From a virus, in the IMG/VR virus record IMGVR_UViG_3300023174_000133, positions 18,535 to 82,534 of that record: a stretch of DNA of 64,000 nucleotides. One strand, 5' to 3'. The notes under the pieces are model-generated. The model was given only the letters and a program-made list of their open reading frames with translations, did no database searches and was not told the DNA's origin. Made by a program: the position numbers and the translations under genes. Positions 26,032 through 35,271 of the stretch are shown piece by piece. The number at the start of each line of letters is the position of its first letter. Position 1 is the stretch's first letter.

Positions 26032-26282
26032 TTGACCCTCTGGTTTGATTTGTTTTGTTGAGTAGAAGCTAATTTAGCTATGCGATCTTTCATTCGCATC
26101 CAAGTAGAAAAAAGAAACGTACCTGTAAGTGCTGCTGTAATTATTTCAATTGCGTACATCACCTGCTCGGGCGTCGCAGTGGCCTGATTAAATCCACTCA
26201 CAACTTGAGAAGCGACGTCAGCCGACTCGTTAATACTTTTTAATTCTTTTCTAATAGCAAGTCGTAATTCGTTTTCGTTCAT
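26028..26282 (-). CDS. Tagged membrane protein
   Basis: 84 residues. MNENELRLAIRKELKSINE is a divergent tag in which Glu after I-R is replaced by Lys. A transmembrane helix (MYAIEIITAALTGTFLFSTW) follows and the tail is basic. A TATATAG element lies 22 nt upstream (26304-26310). Confidence 0.75.
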   Translation of the reverse strand: MNENELRLAIRKELKSINESADVASQVVSGFNQATATPEQVMYAIEIITAALTGTFLFSTWMRMKDRIAKLASTQQNKSNQRVK

Positions 26283-26303
26283 CGTTCCGCCATAAAATTA
26301 TAT

Positions 26304-26310
26304 CTATATA
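26304..26310 (-). promoter_or_regulatory. TATATAG element (candidate late promoter)
   Basis: TATATAG 22 nt upstream of a tagged gene; the same element precedes tagged genes at 27.9, 50.3, 52.6 and 59.2 kb. Confidence 0.5.
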
Positions 26311-26343
26311 GTATCAACGCATCGGTGTTGAATATTATTCACG

Positions 26344-26643
26344 CTATATTTTATTCTGCAACGAAATATCGATTAGGTGTCGACCATCGAACCAATAGTA
26401 ACCACCACGAATTAATACTTTGAACCAAGACGTCCCGCTAAGATTGTCGCCTCTCTCGACGACCAGGCCAACTTCGTTTTTGTCAGGAGTTATTTGTTTT
26501 TCTTTTGTTGAAGCTCGAATCCACGCATTTTGTAAAGACGTATAGCCACTCAGCGGCTCTAAAAAACCCACAGGTGGCTCGATGTCTATACCGAAGTCTA
26601 CATCCATAAACGAGACTATGTCACCTATTCTGACGTCTTTCAT
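26344..26643 (-). CDS. SH3-like protein
   Basis: 99 residues from the ATG at 26643, overlapping the upstream gene by 23 nt. MKDVRIGDIVSFMDVD, NEVGLVVERGDN and WFKVLIRGGYYWFDGRHL follow the SH3-like barrel pattern of the small proteins in the window. Confidence 0.68.
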   Translation of the reverse strand: MKDVRIGDIVSFMDVDFGIDIEPPVGFLEPLSGYTSLQNAWIRASTKEKQITPDKNEVGLVVERGDNLSGTSWFKVLIRGGYYWFDGRHLIDISLQNKI

Positions 26644-27040
26644 TTCTGCTCTGTAAACATGATTCACAAGTCGTCGACCACCATCCAGCAGTATCCAGTT
26701 TACCAGGCGCACCACAATCTTCACACGTCTTACAAGATTCTTTTTCTGCCGTGCCAATCAATTTGTAGATGTAGTCGTCGCCACCGTTTACGTAAAAACG
26801 AAGGCCTCCGAACTTCTCCTTAACTTGCACTGCGACGACTTGAAATTCAGGGGCACCGTTTGTCTTCTTCTCATCGCAATATGTCTGAATGCCTTCACAC
26901 AAATTGTCAATGATTCCATACCACCCATCGCCGTGACAGAATCCATAACACATCAAGGTCGCCCTATCATCGTTAAGAGTCCTGTCTTTAAAAATTAGAG
27001 GATACTTCTGACAAAGCTTTTCATCAAGTTCCGGACTCAT
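26621..27040 (-). CDS. Phage hypothetical protein with zinc ribbon
   Basis: 139 residues from the ATG behind GGAGAAG. CHGDGWYGIIDNLCEGI, VKEKFGGLRFYVNGGDDYI and a C-terminal CEDCGAPG...CESC zinc ribbon give a pattern common in conserved phage proteins of unknown role. Likely metal binding. Confidence 0.72.
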   Translation of the reverse strand: MSPELDEKLCQKYPLIFKDRTLNDDRATLMCYGFCHGDGWYGIIDNLCEGIQTYCDEKKTNGAPEFQVVAVQVKEKFGGLRFYVNGGDDYIYKLIGTAEKESCKTCEDCGAPGKLDTAGWWSTTCESCLQSRNERRQNR

Positions 27041-27233
27041 TTCTCTTCTCCTCGATAAATTTCGAAAGCTCACGAGTTAAAATTTCATTCAAAGATGCGT
27101 CGTCACCAGGTTCCAGCCCAAACGCACGGTAAAACTCGTCATCTCTTTCTGACTCTATTTTAATTTCGACACTCGTCCTATTAAGCTCGACGCTCTTCAA
27201 CCAGTCTGGATTCTTACCCTTCATTTGAGACAT
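27024..27233 (-). CDS. Small acidic protein, paralogue of next upstream gene
   Basis: 69 residues. FYRAFGLEPGDDASLNEILT and its final helix parallel FYASFGLKLGDEEGLRNVII in the gene at 27214-27420, so the two arose by tandem duplication. Unknown function. Confidence 0.65.
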   Translation of the reverse strand: MSQMKGKNPDWLKSVELNRTSVEIKIESERDDEFYRAFGLEPGDDASLNEILTRELSKFIEEKRNESGT

Positions 27234-27420
27234 CTTGCTTTTGGCTCATGAAATTTTCTAAGGCCTGTATGATTACATTTCGCAGCCCTTCTTCATCGCC
27301 TAACTTAAGACCAAAAGAAGCATAAAACTGTTCTTCCATTCCATCTTCGATCTCCAAATCAAACGTCCCGTCTTCGTTTTCTACGATGCCTTTGAGTCCT
27401 GGTACTTTTTGATCACTCAT
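27214..27420 (-). CDS. Small acidic protein (tandem paralogue)
   Basis: 68 residues. Similar to its downstream neighbour over the C-terminal 45 residues. It overlaps genes on both sides by 8-20 nt. No family recognised. Confidence 0.65.
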   Translation of the reverse strand: MSDQKVPGLKGIVENEDGTFDLEIEDGMEEQFYASFGLKLGDEEGLRNVIIQALENFMSQKQDVSNEG

Positions 27421-27718
27421 TTTTGTTCTCCTTTTTACTCTTGAAATTTTTGATTAATTCTTCGATGTATTCGGTATCGATTTCTATTTTCTGGTGGTCT
27501 CGATCAGGATTTTTTGCCCAATGTGATTGTAACCATGCTTCGACGATCTTACGCCAGACAGTAACGTCGATTCCAACGATAAGTTCTCCACACGGAGAGC
27601 TCCGGTATTCTACATCTGATACTTTACTTTCAATTTCAAGCCACACTTTGTCAGTGTCGAAACACTCTTCGTATAGATGATAATCGTCTCCGTATCCAAT
27701 CGTGCAGCGGGTGCTCAT
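27413..27718 (-). CDS. Hypothetical protein
   Basis: 101 residues from the ATG at 27718 (GAGG upstream). Begins MSTRCTIGYGDDYHLYEECF with an acidic alpha/beta domain and ends in a Lys-rich helix. Similar starts occur in conserved phage proteins but no function is known. Confidence 0.65.
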   Translation of the reverse strand: MSTRCTIGYGDDYHLYEECFDTDKVWLEIESKVSDVEYRSSPCGELIVGIDVTVWRKIVEAWLQSHWAKNPDRDHQKIEIDTEYIEELIKNFKSKKENKNE

Positions 27719-27884
27719 TTTCTTTGACCTCTGTAATATATTTTTCGAATTCTGTGTTGAAATCTTCGACCAACATTTCAACATAAGCTGCTAATACAAT
27801 AGTAACAAATAGAGCAGATAATGAACACGTCAGAGAAGAAATAATGCATGAAAAAATACGAGACCTTAGGGTAGGCTTTTCCAT
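27651..27884 (-). CDS. Possible small membrane protein
   Basis: 77 residues with one strong transmembrane helix (LSALFVTIVLAAYVEMLV) and a charged tail rich in Arg. It overlaps the next gene by 68 nt. The start has only a G-rich stretch upstream, so it is less certain. Confidence 0.5.
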   Translation of the reverse strand: MEKPTLRSRIFSCIISSLTCSLSALFVTIVLAAYVEMLVEDFNTEFEKYITEVKENEHPLHDWIRRRLSSIRRVFRH

Positions 27885-27909
27885 ACAAATTTACCCCCAT
27901 ATTTAAGAA

Positions 27910-27916
27910 TATATAG
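27910..27916 (+). promoter_or_regulatory. TATATAG element upstream of the NTase-ligase pair
   Basis: TATATAG followed by TATCAGAAGGACAAT and ATG 16 nt later. Confidence 0.5.
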
Positions 27917-27931
27917 TATCAGAAGGACAAT

Positions 27932-28693
27932 ATGAATAAATTTTCTTTAGGTGTATTCGCGGGTGGATACAAACCATTCACGCTCGGACATTTTTCTATG
28001 CTTGCGTTAGCAGCTAACGAAAATGATAGGGCAGTTTTATTATACGGTTTGTCGGCCCGTGAAACGCCTGGTTCTGAATTCGAATACACTTCGCAAATGG
28101 CAAAAGAAATATTCGAAATAAACAAAACTGCGATAGAAAGAGAGATGGGTAACGTCGAAGTTTTAGAAGCGAAACCAACGCCCATCGCTGCAGTCTTTCT
28201 AACAATTGAAGCGATGAAAGATAATATGACTTCGGGAATAAACCCGTTAGTTCAACTCGGAATAAATCCAGCGTCTATCTCAAAATTGACAATTTACGAC
28301 GGCCCTGATGATATCACAAGATATTCAAAATACGCAGGCGACCCAGTAAAACGAGAAAAATATTTCGGTGATATGTTAGAGACGGGACGAATTAGGTTCG
28401 ACAGCGGCCCAGGAGAATCCCGAGGATACGCGGGAATGTTGGCTGTCGTTAAAAAATGGGCAAAAAAAGACATGAGCGATGTAGATCTCCAACAAATTCG
28501 TGGGACAGCTATTAGAAAGATGGTCGCATCGGGAGCTGGACTCGAAGAATTTAAGAATGTAATACCACCGATTTATAACGACGAAGAAGCCTCGAGAATA
28601 TTCGAAATTATGAAAACTGGTGTGAAAAATAAAATACAATCGAATGTTTCTGAAACACTTAGGGCGACCATTCGCGCCTTGATTATGGGATAA
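27932..28693 (+). CDS. HxGH-type nucleotidyltransferase with C-terminal tag
   Basis: 253 residues. GGYKPFTLGHF near the N-terminus is the nucleotidyltransferase T/HxGH motif and IRGTAIR the later (I)SSTxxR-like motif, as in NMN/phosphopantetheine adenylyltransferases. The final residues SETLRATIRALIMG repeat the tag at the C-terminus. Separated by 2 nt from the ligase-like gene, so the two are co-transcribed. Confidence 0.8.
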   Translation: MNKFSLGVFAGGYKPFTLGHFSMLALAANENDRAVLLYGLSARETPGSEFEYTSQMAKEIFEINKTAIEREMGNVEVLEAKPTPIAAVFLTIEAMKDNMTSGINPLVQLGINPASISKLTIYDGPDDITRYSKYAGDPVKREKYFGDMLETGRIRFDSGPGESRGYAGMLAVVKKWAKKDMSDVDLQQIRGTAIRKMVASGAGLEEFKNVIPPIYNDEEASRIFEIMKTGVKNKIQSNVSETLRATIRALIMG

Positions 28694-28695
28694 AA

Positions 28696-29952
28696 ATGAG
28701 CGGTGCAGCTGGACATTTAATGCATTTGTATGATGACACCGAATTAACGTTCGCTGAAATCAAAGACATATTGACGCGTGCCTCAAAAGGACAACTCGAA
28801 CAAGTCACAGAAAAATTAGACGGTCGAAACATAGTCTTCACGTGGAATATCGAACAAAACGACCTTAAAGTTGCAAGGTCAGCTGGAGATATTAAATCGG
28901 GTGGCATGAACGCGACGGAACTCGCGCAAAAATTTCAAGGTCGTGAGTCTTTAGAAGAAGCTTTCAATTCTGCGTTTTCTGTTCTAAGAACTTCGATATC
29001 ATCATTAGATGATGCGCAACGCTTCAAAGTATTCGGTTCTACAGGAAATAAATGGTATTCTGCAGAAATAATTTATGCTGCAAGTCCGAACGTCGTTAGT
29101 TATGACTCGAATTCAGTTGTGTTTCACGGGTTCCCAGTATTCGATGTCGATTCTGCAGGAAACGTAGAACAAATTGACGATTCATCTGGTATAGAGATAT
29201 TATCTTCGAATATCGAAAAGATGCAGCGCGCGCTAAAAGGAAAAGATTGGACGGTACACGGACCCGCGATCGTTTCTATGAAAGAAATGTCCGATGGTTC
29301 TGCACTATCACGCGCGATTTCTGCGATAGACAATCTGTTAAGTCAAAATCGAATTACGGACGCCGAAACGATACAGGACTTCATCGAAGTAGCGCTTACG
29401 AAAAAATTAATCGAACTAGGGTTTTCCGGCTCGTTACTTAACTCAGTACAATCAAGAATCTTAAGAAAGCCTGGTGCTCCCGACCTTAGAGTACTCAAAA
29501 AGACTGCTCCAAATTCGAGTGATTTGCTTGACAAAACGATAAAAGGCGGAGATAAGATGATAACGTCTATACTCTTGCCACTCGATAAAATCATAGGAGC
29601 TTTTGCTATTAAAGTACTCGAAGGATTAAAGTCATCGTTCATCGGAGACAATGAAAGAGAAGTTTCGAGATTAAAACAGGCAACTGACGAAGCCATATCG
29701 ACAATTAATGGTAGCGGTGACCAAGGCGCAATCGATTTTTTGAATAGACAGCTTGAAAGATTGGGTTCGACAGAAAATATAAAGTCTGCAGTCGAAGGCG
29801 TCGTATTCAGGTATAACGGAAAAACATATAAATTTACAGGTGCGTTCGCCGCCGCAAATCAAATATTGGGATTTTATAGATATCGCCGACCGGCTAAAGA
29901 ACCAATCGGCGAATCGTACTTACGAAATGTTATAAGGCTAATGTTATTTTAG
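28696..29952 (+). CDS. Ligase-superfamily-like protein (KxDG) with C-terminal tag
   Basis: 418 residues. VTEKLDGRNIVF near residue 36 fits motif I (KxDG) of covalent nucleotidyltransferases, where Lys carries the AMP. A C-terminal VEGVVFRYNGKTYKFTG looks like motifs IV and V. It resembles RNA/DNA ligases but is too divergent to assign a substrate. The end GESYLRNVIRLMLF is a C-terminal tag. It converges on the gene at 29949 with a 4-nt overlap. Confidence 0.72.
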   Translation: MSGAAGHLMHLYDDTELTFAEIKDILTRASKGQLEQVTEKLDGRNIVFTWNIEQNDLKVARSAGDIKSGGMNATELAQKFQGRESLEEAFNSAFSVLRTSISSLDDAQRFKVFGSTGNKWYSAEIIYAASPNVVSYDSNSVVFHGFPVFDVDSAGNVEQIDDSSGIEILSSNIEKMQRALKGKDWTVHGPAIVSMKEMSDGSALSRAISAIDNLLSQNRITDAETIQDFIEVALTKKLIELGFSGSLLNSVQSRILRKPGAPDLRVLKKTAPNSSDLLDKTIKGGDKMITSILLPLDKIIGAFAIKVLEGLKSSFIGDNEREVSRLKQATDEAISTINGSGDQGAIDFLNRQLERLGSTENIKSAVEGVVFRYNGKTYKFTGAFAAANQILGFYRYRRPAKEPIGESYLRNVIRLMLF

Positions 29953-30443
29953 TCTACGAAGATAGAACGAACTGACATCTGGACAGAAATTAGCCATGGT
30001 GTCTTTTCTGAACGAGACACTTCGCCCCATCCAATGCCTTCAGGAAGCGCCTGCATACGCCATTTTTCAACGTGCGTATCTTCGTGATCAACAATTCGAA
30101 TGTCAATGCGCTTCGATTCTGAACTTTGCATCCACTTTCGAAAGAACTTACTCATCTTTTGGACACCCTTCGTTTCAAAAACAAGGATGCCAGTGTCCGG
30201 AGAGCCAACAGTCAATACTGGAAGTTTAAGACCAGTGAGTTCGATTTCGTCTTCCCATCCATCGATGGTGATAAATGCTCCTGGAGATTCATCTGGTGCA
30301 GAATCATCTTCGACAGATTCGATAATTCCATGTTCAATTAGAGATTGAATGGTCTCTGGACTAAGCTCATCAGGCGTAATTTCACCGGCAACGAGCTTCT
30401 TTCCAATCTCTTCTGGCGTCAAAGTGGAAAATTCAGGGTTCAA
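29949..30443 (-). CDS. Hypothetical protein
   Basis: 164 residues, TTG start after GGAGAAA. Acidic helical N-terminal half (TPEEIGKKLVAGEITPDEL) and an alpha/beta C-terminal half with KMSKFFRKWMQ. No domain recognised. Confidence 0.65.
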   Translation of the reverse strand: MNPEFSTLTPEEIGKKLVAGEITPDELSPETIQSLIEHGIIESVEDDSAPDESPGAFITIDGWEDEIELTGLKLPVLTVGSPDTGILVFETKGVQKMSKFFRKWMQSSESKRIDIRIVDHEDTHVEKWRMQALPEGIGWGEVSRSEKTPWLISVQMSVRSIFVD

Positions 30444-30486
30444 TTTTTCTCCTATGTTAGTATTTTATTACTTTGCTGATTAATGT

Positions 30487-31242
30487 TCAACTTGACTTTT
30501 GTTTGGGTTTACGTTTAAGCAATGAACTGAGTGGAAAGACCTGCGACTTCCCATCGATTAATACGTCAACAGAGACCTGATAAATTCCTGTGCTATCGAG
30601 TCGTTTATTCAATACTAATACCGGTTCACCAGCTCTTGAATACATGATTTTGCCAGCAAAACCATCGGCACCTTGCCATTCTTCTGTAAATCCTTTAAAG
30701 ATAGAGCGAAGAAAGTTGAAATCGTTCTCGTCAATCTTTCCGGTTTTTTCGAAAAAATTCATGACCTGAATGGCTCGATTGTAAGTCCCAGGCCGTTCAC
30801 TCCAGTAATATGATGTCGTTCCAAACCTTACTTTATTCTTAAGTAGAGAGATAAACCCTTCAATATCAGGGGTTAATTCGACATATACGGCTTCTGTTCT
30901 GGCTCGTTCCATCAATTTTTCGAGAAACGAGGCTTGACGTTCGGTGAGAGTCCTGCCTTGAGAAATCTTGCGGGAAAAGTCTCGAAGCGTTTCTGCGTCG
31001 TCCGGTTTTTGAGTTTGCGCGGCACACTTTTCAATTTCTTCTACTCGACGTAGAACATCTTCATTCATGGGGTCAGGAATTCCTTTCGAAAATATATCTT
31101 CAAGCCATTCCTTACCTCGACCTCGAGGCGGTGAGCAACTTTCAACAAGCGAAGTAAGGAATAGGCCATTTGAAGTCTGGCCTTTGCCTGCTGCATTATA
31201 AGCAGACGCAAAAATCTTTACCTTTTCGATATCGAAGCTCAT
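30487..31242 (-). CDS. Hypothetical protein, possibly DNA-metabolic
   Basis: 251 residues, ATG behind AGGAGG. A segment SQGRTLTERQASFLEKLM and later ENDFNFLRSIFKGF are helical and resemble regulatory parts of phage replication proteins, but no catalytic motif is seen. Ends in a Lys-rich tail (KRKPKQKSS). It lies next to DNA ligase, suggesting a replication-linked role. Confidence 0.6.
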   Translation of the reverse strand: MSFDIEKVKIFASAYNAAGKGQTSNGLFLTSLVESCSPPRGRGKEWLEDIFSKGIPDPMNEDVLRRVEEIEKCAAQTQKPDDAETLRDFSRKISQGRTLTERQASFLEKLMERARTEAVYVELTPDIEGFISLLKNKVRFGTTSYYWSERPGTYNRAIQVMNFFEKTGKIDENDFNFLRSIFKGFTEEWQGADGFAGKIMYSRAGEPVLVLNKRLDSTGIYQVSVDVLIDGKSQVFPLSSLLKRKPKQKSS

Positions 31243-31293
31243 CGCAACCTCCTGATGTTAGTCTAATAACATCATTAGGAAATAATGTACATA

Positions 31294-32616
31294 CTACTTC
31301 GACGTTTCTTTCCACGAATGATAAGCTTCGATTATTTTTGGATCGACATCGGACTCTTCACGAAATCTGGAGAAGACCGGGAATCTCATGCATCCGTCGG
31401 GCGTTAATAGTTGCGCTTCACACTCTACGATTTTACCGATATATGAATCTGGTCCTTCGTTTTGGACCGTGCGTTTAATATCATCGGTGTATCCACCACC
31501 AACACGAGTAGTCACACCATTAGGCAACAAAACGTTGAACCCTCCGAATTGACCGGCTCTTTTCGTGGATTCTTTGGAGTTATACCAACCTACGATGACA
31601 CCTTCATGAGTAGTGACTGGCTTTAGTTTTAAGATTGACTTAGACCGTTTCCATTGATACACCGAGTCATAGCTCTTCAGCATAACTCCTTCGTATCCGT
31701 CTTCTAAACATTCCAAATAAAAATCTTGAATTTCTTTTTCATTTTCACAATCTTTATTTTTCACAAGCCGAAATTTAGAGTCGTCCATATAGTTTTCTAA
31801 AGAAGCGATAAGAAGATCTAATCTTTCTCGATACGTCATATCACATTTTTGGGCTTTCCACGACTCAAGCGGGACTACATCAAAGATGTGATACAACATA
31901 TCAGCATCATCTTTTTTCTTTTTCGACGACATTAGGACGGATGCAGAATCATTCCAATCTCGGCCCATGACCTCCCCATCGAAAACAATATCATCTCGGG
32001 AAATAGATTCAAGTGAGGATTTCAATGTAGGCAACGTATCTAAGACGGTTCCATTTCTCGTGTAAAAAGTGACGACGCCAGATTCTTTTACTGCGATTAC
32101 CCGAAGGCCATCTAATTTGGCCTCGACTCTAACGGGATATTTTACGTCTTCTACGATTTTAAAGTTTCCATTTTTATATTCGGTTTCTAACGTATCAGCG
32201 AGCGCAACAGCGAAAGGAACGACCGTATTTGGCCAAAATTTATTGACAAGCGTAGAAGAAACACCACACCTGAGATTTCTCCAGAGGATCCGCTCGAACC
32301 ACTTCTGCGCTAACTCATCGCCAGAATGAATCCACCTTTCAGCAGCTGCTCGGGCCGCATTTCCGGTGTATTCTCTGTTATTTAGAGATTCTAAACAATC
32401 TAAAAATGATGAAAGGAGTTCATCAGAATGACCACCTTCACCAATCGATTTCGGCTTATCGTACTTAGAAATCCCCCAGTTCTTCCAGGGGTCAAGAGTT
32501 AATGCGAAACAACGTTTAAGCAACTCGTTTGAAACGTTACTCTTTAGAACTGATTCTTTAAAGAGTCGAGAATTGTCCGATTCAAGTAACTCGAGAATTT
32601 CAACTACGCTTGTCAT
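31294..32616 (-). CDS. ATP-dependent DNA ligase
   Basis: 440 residues, similar in length to T4 gp30. VEAKLDGLRVIAV contains the KxDGxR AMP-binding lysine (~165), followed by FDGEVMGRDW (motif III), YEGVMLKSYDS (motif IV) and LKLKP (motif V). A C-terminal OB-fold region follows. It seals nicks in replication and repair. Confidence 0.92.
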   Translation of the reverse strand: MTSVVEILELLESDNSRLFKESVLKSNVSNELLKRCFALTLDPWKNWGISKYDKPKSIGEGGHSDELLSSFLDCLESLNNREYTGNAARAAAERWIHSGDELAQKWFERILWRNLRCGVSSTLVNKFWPNTVVPFAVALADTLETEYKNGNFKIVEDVKYPVRVEAKLDGLRVIAVKESGVVTFYTRNGTVLDTLPTLKSSLESISRDDIVFDGEVMGRDWNDSASVLMSSKKKKDDADMLYHIFDVVPLESWKAQKCDMTYRERLDLLIASLENYMDDSKFRLVKNKDCENEKEIQDFYLECLEDGYEGVMLKSYDSVYQWKRSKSILKLKPVTTHEGVIVGWYNSKESTKRAGQFGGFNVLLPNGVTTRVGGGYTDDIKRTVQNEGPDSYIGKIVECEAQLLTPDGCMRFPVFSRFREESDVDPKIIEAYHSWKETSK

Positions 32617-32670
32617 TTTTCGCTCTCGTTTATTATCTAATAACCGCTTTTATGAAATTGAACACTAAAT

Positions 32671-33600
32671 TTAGCGACTATTTTTAAACCATTCAACAGT
32701 TCGAGCGACGCCGTCTTCGAAAGAAATACGAGGCTCCCAATTTAATTGAGATTTTGCTAAATCAATATTAGGCTTACGCTGCGTTGGGTCGTCTTGAGGA
32801 AGCGGTTTATGAATGATACCAGCACTATTGTTAGTAAAACGATTGATATATTCTGCGAGTTGTAGCATCGTCATTTCGTGTGGATTGCCGATATTACAGG
32901 GAGTGTTTAGATTTGATTCCATCAAAGCATTAATACCCCTGACAAGATCTTCGACATAACAAAAACTACGAGTTTGTTTACCGTCTCCGAACACAGTCAA
33001 TGGTTCTCCGTTCAACGCCTGATTGATAAACGCCGGCATTACTCGACCATCATTCGGACGCATTCTGGGGCCATACGTATTGAAGATTCGAACAATGCGT
33101 GTATCAACATTTTTATATCGTTGGTATGCCATCGTCAAAGCTTCGGCATAACGTTTGGCCTCGTCGTACACACTTCGAGGCCCGATTGGATTCACATTAC
33201 CCCAATACGTTTCAACTTGAGGGTGTACGGCGGGGTCACCGTACACCTCGGAAGTACTGGCGAATAAGAATCTTGCGCCATCACTAACGCATCGATTCAA
33301 ACACACTTCTGACGCTTTCGAACCGGCTTCGAGAGTCTCAAATGGCAATTCAACATAGTCAATCGGCGATGCTGGAGATGCCATGTGATAGATGCGTTCA
33401 AATTTTACATCGCTTGGAATTCCATTGATGACGTTAAATTCGAAAAAATGAAAATTCGAATTATTTTTTAGATGCGCAATGTTATCTGGTTTTCCTGTGA
33501 TGAAATTATCAACTCCCCACACCTCGTGACCTTGCAATAACAACAAATCTATGAGATGTGAAGGAACAAATCCAGCAGCGCCAGTGACTAAAATTTTCAT
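32671..33600 (-). CDS. NAD-dependent epimerase, UDP-glucuronate decarboxylase-like
   Basis: 309 residues, short-chain dehydrogenase fold. [40 protein letters not shown] (catalytic YxxxK) and [10 protein letters not shown] are strongly like UDP-xylose synthase/UXS. It would make UDP-xylose or a related sugar. The N-terminal nucleotide motif is GAAGFVPS, so the third Gly of GxxGxxG is Pro. It overlaps the next gene by 1 nt (TGATG). Confidence 0.9.
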   Translation of the reverse strand: MKILVTGAAGFVPSHLIDLLLLQGHEVWGVDNFITGKPDNIAHLKNNSNFHFFEFNVINGIPSDVKFERIYHMASPASPIDYVELPFETLEAGSKASEVCLNRCVSDGARFLFASTSEVYGDPAVHPQVETYWGNVNPIGPRSVYDEAKRYAEALTMAYQRYKNVDTRIVRIFNTYGPRMRPNDGRVMPAFINQALNGEPLTVFGDGKQTRSFCYVEDLVRGINALMESNLNTPCNIGNPHEMTMLQLAEYINRFTNNSAGIIHKPLPQDDPTQRKPNIDLAKSQLNWEPRISFEDGVARTVEWFKNSR

Positions 33601-33830
33601 CAGTTGTCGTCGTCCTCGAGTTGGACGAATCGAACGTTCTTAATCCAGTAACCTCGACGCTTAAGTGTGCTGACAATCTCGGTCGCATCGCACATGCTGG
33701 CGTAACCATACGAGACCTTGATTTCATTTACCATCGTCTTCTGTAGTTCAGATAGATTATGCGCAGTAATAGTCGTAGCGCCTTGTTCTTGTGGACGGGT
33801 AATCATCACTGGGAAACGAACTTCACTCAT
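33600..33830 (-). CDS. Small hypothetical protein
   Basis: 76 residues. Begins [14 protein letters not shown] and ends in an acidic tail (LEDDDN) with a [12 protein letters not shown] strand. Its stop is joined to the epimerase start. No family recognised. Confidence 0.65.
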   Translation of the reverse strand: MSEVRFPVMITRPQEQGATTITAHNLSELQKTMVNEIKVSYGYASMCDATEIVSTLKRRGYWIKNVRFVQLEDDDN

Positions 33831-33891
33831 GTTTTCTCCTTCTGTTTGCTTAATATAACAATCTTTTTCTAAATTAACAACTATCGATCGA

Positions 33892-35271
33892 TTACTTTTT
33901 AGAGTTTTTTACGATTTTCTTTTTGAGTTCCTTTAGATCTCCTCGATACATTTCAATTGGCAACGTTTTTTCGACCTTCGAAACTTCTTCTTTCTTTTCT
34001 TCGAGCGATTGCTTTAGTTCTTCAAACTTTTCTTTCGTTAGAGTGTGCACTGGAAGCGAAGTCAAATAGTTCCAGGTGCCTTCCCGTTTATTAAACTTGA
34101 ATTTATCCAAGTCGCTTTCTAAATCACTCTTCTTTCTTCCGTTTATTTCGAGTTCGCCGTCGATAATCATTTTAATAAAGCGCGCGCGATTATCAAGAAC
34201 CAACAACTCATCTTTGAGATTCGACAACATCTTTTGTTTGCGGATTTCGTAATAACCAGCACGAAACGCTACGAAGTATCGAACGATGTCATGCGCACTA
34301 TCGAAAATCTTTAGTTTGCCGGACTCGTCCAGAGTCGTAAAATTCTCCGTCTCACGTTCGCTCATTTTCAGAACATCGTCAAGTTTCTTTTTCTTGATGA
34401 GTTCGGAGAGGTTCTGGCGAGGGAATTTAAGGACGTAATTTACCTTTTCTGATGAATTGTCGTCGTACGAATGTATGACGCCCTTCTCGATGAGCGAATC
34501 GAGGTGCTGTTCATACTTTTCATAAGTAAAAGACGGAGGCACTTCGAAGATTTCGACCGTCGAAGTATTCTTCACATCGTATCGACCGCGAATAACCCAG
34601 CTCTTAGGAGAGTCCGGGACAGTTGAGTAAGCGCCGTCGAAGCCTTTAATCCACGGATTGAGCGCGGGCATTTCTTTGTCTTCGAGAACTGCGAGGCAAG
34701 CATCGATCAAATCGACAGGATTACGATTCAAGATGTTCGTTGCAAAGCCGACTGCGATACCAGAGCCACCATTCAAGAGCACAGTCGGAATGATGGGTAA
34801 GAAAAACTTCGGTTCAATCTCTTCTCCCTCTTCGAATTGAGGGTCGACGAGGTCGAAATCCTTATAGAGTAGTCGAAAGTTTTCGTTGAACTTTACGCCG
34901 ACGTAACGGGGAGCTCCTGCCTCTGGCGATCGAAGCGAACCGAACTGACCGACACCTTCGAAGATGGGCATTGAGTTCTTAAAGTCCTGAGCCATAGCAG
35001 TGATGGCCGACTCCAAAGACCCTCCCCCGTGATGATAGAAGGCTTCTGAAGCCACTCGACCCGCAAGTTGGAATACCTTAAGGGGCTTCTCATTCCCACT
35101 CTTAAAGACCCTATTAGCGACGAATGCGATCTTCCTTTGCGACGGTTTGAAACCGTCGATAACACTTGGGATAGCGCGCGATGTGATCGTATAAACTGCG
35201 TAATTTCGAAGCTCGTTGTCGAAGAAATCGTCAATCTGTCGCGACGGAATCTGATTGCTCTGCACTTTCAT
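33892..35271 (-). CDS. Type II topoisomerase, GyrA/ParC-like subunit (T4 gp52-type)
   Basis: 459 residues, matching the short phage type rather than full GyrA. APRYVGVKFN contains the active-site tyrosine. RAIPSVIDGFKPSQRKI and the GSLRSPEAGAPRYV neighbourhood form the breakage-reunion core. There is no long DNA-wrapping C-terminal domain. It makes the DNA gate with the ATPase subunit next to it and overlaps that gene by 41 nt. Confidence 0.93.
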   Translation of the reverse strand: MKVQSNQIPSRQIDDFFDNELRNYAVYTITSRAIPSVIDGFKPSQRKIAFVANRVFKSGNEKPLKVFQLAGRVASEAFYHHGGGSLESAITAMAQDFKNSMPIFEGVGQFGSLRSPEAGAPRYVGVKFNENFRLLYKDFDLVDPQFEEGEEIEPKFFLPIIPTVLLNGGSGIAVGFATNILNRNPVDLIDACLAVLEDKEMPALNPWIKGFDGAYSTVPDSPKSWVIRGRYDVKNTSTVEIFEVPPSFTYEKYEQHLDSLIEKGVIHSYDDNSSEKVNYVLKFPRQNLSELIKKKKLDDVLKMSERETENFTTLDESGKLKIFDSAHDIVRYFVAFRAGYYEIRKQKMLSNLKDELLVLDNRARFIKMIIDGELEINGRKKSDLESDLDKFKFNKREGTWNYLTSLPVHTLTKEKFEELKQSLEEKKEEVSKVEKTLPIEMYRGDLKELKKKIVKNSKK

